The notes below the pieces were generated by a model that did no database searches, was not told the DNA's origin, and worked only from the letters and a program-made list of their open reading frames with translations. This document shows, piece by piece, positions 1-5,712 of a stretch of 6,913 nucleotides of DNA (position 1 is its first letter; every line of letters starts with the position of its first letter). This DNA comes from Kiritimatiellia bacterium (GTDB taxonomy: Bacteria; Verrucomicrobiota; Kiritimatiellia; RFP12; UBA1067). The stretch spans positions 1 through 6,913 of the forward strand of contig JAQVQN010000129.1 in NCBI GenBank assembly GCA_028701555.1, written 5' to 3'. The position numbers and the translations under genes were made by a program.

Positions 1-1
1 T

Positions 2-1054
2 AGTGTCAAACGGGCTGTCCGGGATGCGCGGGTACGCGTCGAGCGATTCGCGAAGGCAGGACTGCGCAGACCATGGAAGATGCGTACACCGCGAGGCGGC
101 TGGACTGGCGAATTCTATTCACCCTTGGAGCGTGTCGGCATATATGTGCCCGGCGGCACAGCCCCGTTGGTTTCGACTGTTATCATGACAGTGACGCTGG
201 CCAAGGTGGCTGGGGTTAGAGAGATTGTGGCCTGCACGCCTTGTGGACGGGACAAAACCGTCAACCCTGTTCTGCTCTATGCTCTGCGGATGGCGGGTGC
301 CACTGAGGTTTACAAGGTCGGCGGCATACAGTCTGTTGGCATGATGGCGTTCGGCACCGAAACCGTCAGGCCGGTGCTGAAGATCGTGGGCCCTGGCAAC
401 TCTTACGTCACGGCGGCCAAACGCCAGGTGTACGGGTTTGTGGGGATCGACCAAGTGGCAGGGCCCAGCGAAATCGCGGTGCTGGCAGACGATTCGGCCG
501 ATCCCGCCTGGGTCGCGGCTGATATCCTTTCGCAGGCCGAACACGGCAGCGGTCACGAGAAAGCTCTACTGGCTACGGACTCAAAGAAATTGGCCGAAGC
601 TGTGCGCAAAGAGATCGCGCGGCAGACCCCATTGCTTTCGCGCTCAGCTATGGTCGAGCGTGTGGTGGACAACAACGGCATTCTGCTGGCGGTGGTGCCA
701 GACATCGGTCAGGGCATGGAACTGGTCAATCGTTTTGCTCCTGAACATTTCGAGATCATGACTCGCCGTGCCCGCTCATTGTTGAAAGAAGTGCGTACGG
801 CTGGCGCGGTGTTTTTAGGGCCATGGACACCCGAGTCGGCTGGCGATTTCGTGGCCGGCCCTAGTCACGTGCTGCCGACCGGTGGCGCGGCACGAATGTT
901 CAGCGGGCTTACGTCAGACGATTTCCGTCTGCGCCACAGCTTTGTGGAGTTTACGCGCAAAGATTTGTCGGAGACATACGGATCGATAGCGACTTTCGCC
1001 GCAGTCGAAGGACTGGATGCGCACGGTCGATCAGCCGCAGTGCGTTTCGAGTGA
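2..1054 (+). CDS. hisD: Histidinol dehydrogenase, 5' end cut by the window edge
   Basis: HisD catalyses the last two steps of histidine biosynthesis, the NAD- and zinc-dependent oxidation of L-histidinol to L-histidine in the cytoplasm. About 350 residues are visible, against 434 in E. coli, so roughly 80 N-terminal residues lie left of the window. The frame is open from base 2. The ATG at 80 is internal, because residues typical of the family (VERFAKAG, then PLERVGIYVPGG) run through and past it. Counting from that ATG, the nucleotide-binding region includes KIVGPGNSYVTAAKRQV at 101-117. Residues matching the known active site and zinc ligands are present: Gln152 and His155 in SQAEHG, Glu222-His223 in PEHF, Asp256 in ESAGD, His263 in GPSHVLPT, and His315 in DAHGRS. 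The TGA stop lies 14 bp from the convergent secG stop. No other his gene is visible. The identification is very secure. Confidence 0.96.
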   Translation, partial: SVKRAVRDARVRVERFAKAGLRRPWKMRTPRGGWTGEFYSPLERVGIYVPGGTAPLVSTVIMTVTLAKVAGVREIVACTPCGRDKTVNPVLLYALRMAGATEVYKVGGIQSVGMMAFGTETVRPVLKIVGPGNSYVTAAKRQVYGFVGIDQVAGPSEIAVLADDSADPAWVAADILSQAEHGSGHEKALLATDSKKLAEAVRKEIARQTPLLSRSAMVERVVDNNGILLAVVPDIGQGMELVNRFAPEHFEIMTRRARSLLKEVRTAGAVFLGPWTPESAGDFVAGPSHVLPTGGAARMFSGLTSDDFRLRHSFVEFTRKDLSETYGSIATFAAVEGLDAHGRSAAVRFE

Positions 1055-1068
1055 CCGAACTGTGGGTG

Positions 1069-1416
1069 TTAGGGTGCTGCGGGAGCAACAGGCGCGGAAG
1101 GCGCGGTCGGCGCCGAGAACGGTAAAGCCTGCTCCGCTGCAGGAGGGGCGGTCTTCACGCCCTCCATGATTGATGTCCGTGAATTCGATGTCAGCCGTGA
1201 CAAAATAAGCGTGTTAAGCAAGAAGACCGAACCCAGTATGATGGTCATCTTGGTGAGCACATTGCCCATCTGAGCGCCGAAAAGCGCCTCACCCATGCCA
1301 CCGCCGATGCTGACGCCCAAACCGCCCTCTTTAGGCTTTTGCAACAGAATTACGCCTGCCAAAAGAAAGCACACTATAATTTCCAGCGCGAACAATAAAC
1401 CAATCAGAATCTGCAT
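1069..1416 (-). CDS. secG: Preprotein translocase subunit SecG
   Basis: SecG is the small membrane subunit of the SecYEG export channel and assists SecA-driven translocation. The 115-residue product has the usual length (E. coli 110) and layout. Membrane segments lie at about 2-25 and 54-73, joined by the characteristic Gly-rich cytoplasmic loop, which contains QKPKEGGLG (26-34), GGGMGEALFGAQ (38-49) and GNVLTKMT (51-58). After the second helix comes a variable tail, rich in Ala and Pro over residues 90-115, probably unstructured. The ATG at 1416 has a GGAG ribosome binding site at 1424-1427, seven nt upstream, which supports this start. The gene is convergent with hisD and divergent from the ABC permease, so it is probably monocistronic. 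A sigma-70-like promoter is visible about 50 bp upstream. The family assignment is secure. Confidence 0.94.
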   Translation of the reverse strand: MQILIGLLFALEIIVCFLLAGVILLQKPKEGGLGVSIGGGMGEALFGAQMGNVLTKMTIILGSVFLLNTLILSRLTSNSRTSIMEGVKTAPPAAEQALPFSAPTAPSAPVAPAAP

Positions 1417-1469
1417 TATGAATCTCCGCTGCTCAATGGCGAATCTTTATCGACTTGTCAAAGCGTTTA

Positions 1470-1499
1470 TTTATAACAAAAAACTCGGCCACAAAGCAA
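1470..1499 (-). promoter_or_regulatory. Candidate sigma-70-type promoter of secG
   Basis: On the minus strand a TTGCTT -35 box (1494-1499) and a TATAAA -10 box (1470-1475) are separated by 18 bp. Transcription would begin near 1463, giving a leader of about 47 nt before the secG ATG. A perfect TTGACA also occurs at 1456-1461, but 17 bp further on it meets only CATTGA, a poor -10 box, so the first pair is preferred. This rests on consensus matching alone. Confidence 0.45.
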
Positions 1500-1518
1500 C
1501 GTCAAAGATGATATTGGA

Positions 1519-1547
1519 TTGCGGAACTTCGCCTAACAGCGTATTGT
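1519..1547 (+). promoter_or_regulatory. Weak candidate promoter for the orphan permease
   Basis: TTGCGG (1519-1524) and TATTGT (1542-1547) are separated by 17 bp on the plus strand. Neither box is a full consensus match. Transcription from here would begin near 1554, leaving almost no leader for the ATG at 1558 but a suitable one for the ATG at 1582. The rest of the 1417-1557 region shows no clearer plus-strand promoter. Confidence 0.2.
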
Positions 1548-1557
1548 GGATGGCCTG

Positions 1558-2484
1558 ATGAGAACAAAATCGGGAAAGGGCATGCTTCAACGGCTGTGGC
1601 TGCGTTGGGACACACGGCTTTGTCTGCTGGCTGTGGCGGCTTACGCTTTGGCGGCGGTGTATGGCGAAGCTGTTTACCGTTATTACCGGATTGTCGACCT
1701 AGCGCCTGCGTACAACAGGGTTTGTGAGGATGCGCGCTATATGCCGCCCTTGTTCGTGAGGATGTTCCGTGGCCGTGAAGCTGGTTTCAAGCCGCAGGGC
1801 TTATTTGTTCTGGGCAGCGACAATCTGGGGCGGGATGTGTTGCAGCGTTTGGTGCAGGGTACTCGCATAGCTTTTCATGTCGGCATCGTCACCTCGCTGA
1901 TCGCAATTCCTTTAGGAGTTGTTTTAGGATGTATGGGCGGATATTTCGGCGGTCGTGCGGACAGCCTGGTGGTTTGGCTGTGCGCGACAGTGGCCTCAAT
2001 GCCGGGTTTATTGTTCATACTGGCCATAGCCATGGTGGTAGGGCAGGGTTTGACCGGGGTTTATTTGGGCATCGGTCTGACCACGTGGGTCAGCGTTTGC
2101 CGGAACATACGCGGCGAGGTCATCAAGCACCGGGAGCGCGCCTACGTGCAGGCGGCCAAGGTGCTGGGATACAGCGACATGCGGATCATATTTCGGCATA
2201 TTCTGCCGAATGTGGCCCATATAGTGTTGATCGCGTTTTCGATACGTTTTCCCGCTTCGGTGGCGATTGAAGTGTTCATCAGTTTTCTTGGTATAGGCGT
2301 GCAGGGGGAACCATCGTGGGGAATCATGATCAACAACGCCAGGCTGCGTTTGTGGCAGGGGGTCTGGTGGGAGATGACTTTTGTTTCCCTAGCTATCTTT
2401 ATGTTGGTTCTGGTGTTCAACCATCTGGCGGACGCGCTGCGCGATCTGCTGGATCCGGCTTTGCGTAATGAGCCGATGAACTAA
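1558..2484 (+). CDS. ABC transporter permease, oligopeptide/dipeptide type (OppC/DppC family), orphan
   Basis: This is an inner-membrane permease of the family that imports peptides, nickel or related solutes, working as a heterodimer with an OppB/DppB partner and two ATPases. Counting from the GTG at 1546: a first helix at about 24-41, an extracytoplasmic loop, the family signature LGSDNLGRDVLQRL (89-102), then helices near 108-130, 137-165, 169-185, 222-250 and 276-294. The cytoplasmic EAA loop that contacts the ATPase is clear (REVIKHRERAYVQAAKVLG-like, about 190-222, ending RHILPN). The C-terminus FNHLADALRDLLDP is typical of OppC. Possible starts are GTG 1546, ATG 1558 and ATG 1582; a stop at 1534 bounds them. 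ATG 1558 has TGGA seven nt upstream, and ATG 1582 has GGGA six nt upstream. No partner gene is present on either side. The family is certain; the substrate is unknown. Confidence 0.9.
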   Translation: MRTKSGKGMLQRLWLRWDTRLCLLAVAAYALAAVYGEAVYRYYRIVDLAPAYNRVCEDARYMPPLFVRMFRGREAGFKPQGLFVLGSDNLGRDVLQRLVQGTRIAFHVGIVTSLIAIPLGVVLGCMGGYFGGRADSLVVWLCATVASMPGLLFILAIAMVVGQGLTGVYLGIGLTTWVSVCRNIRGEVIKHRERAYVQAAKVLGYSDMRIIFRHILPNVAHIVLIAFSIRFPASVAIEVFISFLGIGVQGEPSWGIMINNARLRLWQGVWWEMTFVSLAIFMLVLVFNHLADALRDLLDPALRNEPMN

Positions 2485-2501
2485 GGCGGGCGGAGCCCGC
2501 C
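2485..2501. terminator. GC-rich hairpin directly after the permease stop
   Basis: GGCGGGC (2485-2491), a three-base loop GGA and GCCCGCC (2495-2501) form a perfect 7-bp stem beginning on the base after the TAA stop. There is no adjacent T tract. The nearest run of six T (2526-2531) is 24 nt further on, so this is not a canonical intrinsic terminator. It could be a barrier between the two convergent units, an mRNA 3'-end stabiliser, or one copy of a dispersed GC-rich repeat. Confidence 0.4.
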
Positions 2502-2541
2502 CCCTGAATTTATATAGACCGCTTGTTTTTTAATGCAATGC

Positions 2542-2561
2542 GTGACCTATAAGGCACTTTT
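2542..2561 (+). terminator. Weak candidate intrinsic terminator for the permease
   Basis: GTG-A-CCT (2542-2548), loop ATA and AGGCAC (2552-2557) form a 6-bp stem with one bulged A, followed by TTTT (2558-2561) on the plus strand. It lies between the permease and the end of the oncoming hybrid kinase gene. The stem is short and bulged, so confidence is low. Confidence 0.3.
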
Positions 2562-2562
2562 A

Positions 2563-4248
2563 TCAAAGATCCAAAACTTCTCTGATTTTGAGCGACAGAT
2601 CCTGTATGGAAAATGGTTTCTGAATGAAATTCGAGCTTTTTTCGTCAGTGCCGCGATTGATTATGACCTCGGCGGTGTAGCCCGACATAAAGAGACAGTG
2701 CATGTCAGGGAAAGCCGACTTCAAGCGTTCTGCCAATTGCAAGCCGTCCATATCCGGCATGATTACATCGCTGAGCAACATGTCGATAGCGCCTTTATTA
2801 GCTTCCGCTAACTCAATCGCTTCGTTAGGCGAGGATGCCGCCAGCACACGATAACCAAGTTTTCCAAGCATTGTTTGAATCATGGAAAGAATTGTAATCT
2901 CATCCTCGACCAGCAATATAGTCTCATTACCGCCACGGACAGATCGTTTGTTGCTGGGTGAGGTTTCTGTGTGTGGCTCGGCCGCATCATTGTAGTGTCG
3001 AGGTATTCCGATCTTAAATGTTGTGCCGAGCCCTGATTCGCTGTACACGTTAATGAAGCCGCGATTTTGCTTCACTATTCCGTACACGGTTGCCAACCCC
3101 AAACCTGAACCGACACTCAAATGTTTTGTCGTAAAAAAAGGTTCGAACAGGTGGCTTAGGACATCTTTGGTCATGCCGCATCCGTTGTCGCTAACAATCA
3201 GGGACACATAGTCGCCGGGCACTATTTCGGAGTTCTTTATGCAGTATGATTCTGTGACCGTGGTGTTTTCGGTTTTGATCGTCAGGCGTCCGACGCCATT
3301 GATCGCGTCACGGGCGTTGACGCACATGTTGGCTAATATCTGGTCAATCTGGCTAGGGTCGATTTTGATTGCCCAAAGGTTGTCCGATGGTTGCCAAACC
3401 AGATTGATGTCTTCACCCAAGAGCCTTTGCATCATGCCGATCATACCGGCAAGTGTATCATTTAGGTCAATGAGTTTAGGGGCGACCGTCTGCCGCCTCG
3501 CAAACGCCAGCAGTTGCCGGGTGAGTTCGGCCGAACGCTGGGCGGCCTTTCGGATTTCGATCAAGTCATGATAACGGTTATCGCTTTCAGGTGTTGCTTC
3601 TAAAACCATTTCAAGGTTGCCCAGTATGACGCTCAGCATGTTGTTGAAGTCATGCGCTATTCCTCCTGCCAATCGGCCGACTGATTCCATGCGCTGGATT
3701 TTTTCCAACTGATCGGCCATGCGGCGAGAATCGGTAATGTCTTCAAAAACCGTGGCAAAGAGCCCTTGCCCAGGTGAGGAAACCGATATTTTGAAGATTT
3801 TGCCTGTTGGCGCATGTTTAATTTCAAAATGGGCGGGTATGCGGTTCTCAGCCACGGCCACATATATGTCTAGGTAGGGTGCTACGCCTGTGCCGTAAAC
3901 CACTGATGCAGTTTTACCGATGACATCAGAAGACTTAAGCTCCAAAATCCGTTCGTAGGCCGGGTTCACAGATTCAACAATATAATCTATGGCCTTGCCT
4001 GTGTCATCGTAAACCACACGGTGCAGAGCGACGCCTTCGTTCATGGAGTTGTAAAGGCTGCGGAAACGTTCCTCGCTGTCACGCAGCTGTTTTTCAGCTA
4101 AGTTGCGGTCTTCAAGGCTGTCCAGCAGGGCTAGTCTGGACTTTTGTGCTAATTCGGCAAGCTTGTCCGATTCATTCAAGCGTCTCTCGAGCTCGAAAGC
4201 AGCCTTGTCGTTCTGATGAGCTGTCTGGTTATCGGCGTTTTGCTTCAT
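2563..4248 (-). CDS. Cytoplasmic hybrid sensor histidine kinase (PAS-HisKA-HATPase-receiver)
   Basis: The 561-residue protein has no membrane segment. A charged, coiled-coil-like N-terminus (about 1-56) leads into a PAS domain (about 57-173), then the dimerisation/phospho-acceptor domain with GGIAHDFNN (acceptor His199). The HATPase domain has an N box (Asn311 in VNARDA), DNGCGM (354-359), FEPFFTTK (368-375) and GSGLGLATVYG (380-390). A linker (about 417-440) joins a C-terminal receiver with acidic pocket 448-450, acceptor Asp494 in LLSDVIMPDMDG, Ser522 and Lys544. The AHDFNN H-box belongs to the NtrB-like class of kinases, and the receiver is the type commonly fused to it. The known biochemistry is ATP-driven autophosphorylation at His199 and transfer to Asp494 or to a separate receiver. 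It is the last gene of the operon, 20 nt after its neighbour. No good Shine-Dalgarno precedes the ATG, which suggests weaker or coupled translation. The signal sensed is unknown. Confidence 0.93.
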   Translation of the reverse strand: MKQNADNQTAHQNDKAAFELERRLNESDKLAELAQKSRLALLDSLEDRNLAEKQLRDSEERFRSLYNSMNEGVALHRVVYDDTGKAIDYIVESVNPAYERILELKSSDVIGKTASVVYGTGVAPYLDIYVAVAENRIPAHFEIKHAPTGKIFKISVSSPGQGLFATVFEDITDSRRMADQLEKIQRMESVGRLAGGIAHDFNNMLSVILGNLEMVLEATPESDNRYHDLIEIRKAAQRSAELTRQLLAFARRQTVAPKLIDLNDTLAGMIGMMQRLLGEDINLVWQPSDNLWAIKIDPSQIDQILANMCVNARDAINGVGRLTIKTENTTVTESYCIKNSEIVPGDYVSLIVSDNGCGMTKDVLSHLFEPFFTTKHLSVGSGLGLATVYGIVKQNRGFINVYSESGLGTTFKIGIPRHYNDAAEPHTETSPSNKRSVRGGNETILLVEDEITILSMIQTMLGKLGYRVLAASSPNEAIELAEANKGAIDMLLSDVIMPDMDGLQLAERLKSAFPDMHCLFMSGYTAEVIINRGTDEKSSNFIQKPFSIQDLSLKIREVLDL

Positions 4249-4268
4249 ACTTATAATGGTGGCCGGTA

Positions 4269-5327
4269 TTATAGGTCTTTAAGTTGACTGGGGTAGCGAG
4301 GTGTCTCGCCGAGACGGGCAAGCAGAGTGTTAATTTCACTTTTCAAAGCCTGGTTGCGTTCTGAGTTGTCGATCATTACAGCCTGCCAGCGGCGCAGTTC
4401 GTCGAGCTGCCGGTCGCGTTCCTCGTCCATGCGCTTGTGTTCGGACATGTCACGGATCACCATGCAGCTATAATTTAGTGATGCGTTAGGTTTGAATACC
4501 ATGCAGGCGACTTCCGCAGGGAAAACGGTTCCGTCGGAACGTTTGAAGTTGAGTTCGCCGCGGAACCTTCCGGTGCGTACGCGTTCTTCGAGGGCTTGCG
4601 ACAGTCGCGGGTCGGTGGTGTCCACGATGCAGTCGCGTCCACATCGCATAATTTCCTGTTCATCGCGTCCGAACATTCGGCATGCGGCAGGGTTCGCAGC
4701 TAGAATACGTCCGTCGGTAACCGTCAGCAGGATTGCATCCATGCTGTTGTCGAAAATCATTCTGTAGCGTTGTTCACTTTCACGCAACGCCTTTTCTGTT
4801 TGCTCTCGCTCCTCAAGTTGCTTGAGCAATTCGGCGTTAATGGTTTTCAATTGCTCGGAACGCGCTTCAAGCTTACGTATTAAAGCCTCGCTATATTTTT
4901 TAAGGTAAACCTCCTCTTCTTCGTGAGGTGGCTCCGGAACGGGATGGGCCGGCGTGTCTTTAAGAACCTCGCGTATGGCCATGATAAAGGCCTCGGGCTC
5001 TTCGGGCTTTACGATAAAACGCGCCGCGCCGATGCTAAGGGCAAAGTCGCGGTCACGGTCATCGGTGTAGGTAGCCGTGTAGAAAATGATCGGCACATTA
5101 TTCAGGTTCGGGTCTTTCTTGCATTCACGGCAGAAGGTGAACCCGTCCATCACCGGCATCAGGATGTCGGTGATGATCAGATCCGGCGTGTTTTCACGAG
5201 CCTTTGTAAGCGCATCTGCACCGTTAAAGGCTTCAGCAAGCTCATAGCCGTTGTTGCCGAGTAGGGAGCGCAGCAGGTATAGATTGTCCTGATTGTCATC
5301 AACTACGAGTATGTGTTGATTGTGCAT
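4269..5327 (-). CDS. Receiver-PAS protein without a catalytic domain
   Basis: The 352-residue soluble protein has three parts. A receiver domain (about 4-122) carries Asp10-Asp11, acceptor Asp54 in ITDILMPVMDG, Thr84 and Lys107, so it should be phosphorylatable. An acidic then coiled-coil linker (about 136-185) follows, then a PAS domain (about 186-298, ending VIRDMSEHKRM). The C-terminal helix contains LRRWQAVM and ALKSEINTLLARLG and ends PRYPSQLKDL, an element I recognise from the C-termini and linkers of many PAS sensor proteins. There is no histidine kinase, GGDEF, EAL or DNA-binding domain. The start is taken as ATG 5327 because AGGAGG sits six nt upstream and MHNQHILVVDD opens the receiver directly. 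The frame continues upstream to an ATG at 5405, but that would add 26 non-homologous residues inside the preceding gene. It overlaps that gene by 29 nt. A likely role is a phosphorylation-dependent adaptor between the operon's kinases. Confidence 0.9.
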   Translation of the reverse strand: MHNQHILVVDDNQDNLYLLRSLLGNNGYELAEAFNGADALTKARENTPDLIITDILMPVMDGFTFCRECKKDPNLNNVPIIFYTATYTDDRDRDFALSIGAARFIVKPEEPEAFIMAIREVLKDTPAHPVPEPPHEEEEVYLKKYSEALIRKLEARSEQLKTINAELLKQLEEREQTEKALRESEQRYRMIFDNSMDAILLTVTDGRILAANPAACRMFGRDEQEIMRCGRDCIVDTTDPRLSQALEERVRTGRFRGELNFKRSDGTVFPAEVACMVFKPNASLNYSCMVIRDMSEHKRMDEERDRQLDELRRWQAVMIDNSERNQALKSEINTLLARLGETPRYPSQLKDL

Positions 5328-5712
5328 AATCCGCCTCCTGATCGTTATGTCGCAGGAAAGCTCCGATTTCTTCCACAAAAGTGTCGGGATTGATCGGTTT
5401 TTCAATGTAACCGTTGCAGCCTGCGTCCAGCGCCTTGTCGCGGTCGCCGGGCATAGCGTAAGATGTCACTGCGACGATTGGAACATTATCCAGCAAGTTC
5501 TCGGCTCGTAAAGACTGTGCTACTGCATAGCCATCCATAGACGGCAGTTGTATATCTAGCAGAATTAAATCAGGGATCATATCGCGCGCCATGCTTATGC
5601 CTTGTGGCCCGTCTATGGCGCATGTCACTGCATAGCCGCTTTTTTCTAGCAGGAAGGTGGCCAGATAGCGGTTAAGCTCGTTATCTTCGATTAACAGGAT
5701 GTTAGCGCTCAT
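5299..5712 (-). CDS. Single-domain response regulator, DivK/CheY-like
   Basis: At 137 residues this is a lone receiver domain with a short polar tail (about 123-137) and no output domain. Conserved residues are Glu9-Asp10 (metal pocket), acceptor Asp53 in LILLDIQLPSMDG, Thr83 in AVTSYAM and Lys105 in EKPINP. The pattern EDNELN, DIQLP and AVTSYAMPGD closely follows DivK-type regulators. Such proteins act as phospho-shuttles (Spo0F-like) or as allosteric partners of kinases (DivK-like). The ATG overlaps the stop of the upstream kinase gene as ATGA (5709-5712). An AGGAGG lies seven nt before it, inside that kinase gene. The tail is encoded by sequence shared with the next gene: the last 29 nt, including its TGA, overlap the receiver-PAS reading frame. 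The most likely phosphodonor is the adjacent sensor kinase; this is inferred from gene order. Confidence 0.92.
   Translation of the reverse strand: MSANILLIEDNELNRYLATFLLEKSGYAVTCAIDGPQGISMARDMIPDLILLDIQLPSMDGYAVAQSLRAENLLDNVPIVAVTSYAMPGDRDKALDAGCNGYIEKPINPDTFVEEIGAFLRHNDQEADYAQSTHTRS
5334..5339 (-). promoter_or_regulatory. Ribosome binding site that fixes the receiver-PAS start
   Basis: A perfect AGGAGG on the minus strand lies six nt before ATG 5327 and inside the 3' end of the preceding response regulator gene. It decides the start in favour of 5327 over the in-frame ATG at 5405. Confidence 0.85.

Noticed and set aside
3..188. Open frame of 61 codons on the plus strand at the left edge
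   Set aside because: It overlaps hisD in another frame. Translation in the hisD frame from base 2 matches the family without a break, so no separate gene or frameshift is needed.
1295..1558. Plus-strand open frame opposite secG and the intergenic region
   Set aside because: It is antisense to a well-supported secG. The product has no recognisable feature and the frame runs across the divergent promoter region.
2533..2811. Plus-strand open frame beginning between the permease and the hybrid kinase
   Set aside because: Most of it is antisense to the receiver domain of the hybrid kinase, and the product looks like no known protein.
4268..4273. Perfect TATAAT on the minus strand before the hybrid kinase gene, as an internal promoter
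   Set aside because: At 17 bp spacing the -35 position reads CTACCC, which does not resemble TTGACA. It is more simply the stop-codon region of the preceding gene.
5328..5405. Longer start (ATG 5405) for the receiver-PAS gene
   Set aside because: The extra 26 residues are antecedent to the receiver fold, lie inside the response regulator coding sequence, and lack a ribosome site, whereas ATG 5327 has a perfect AGGAGG.
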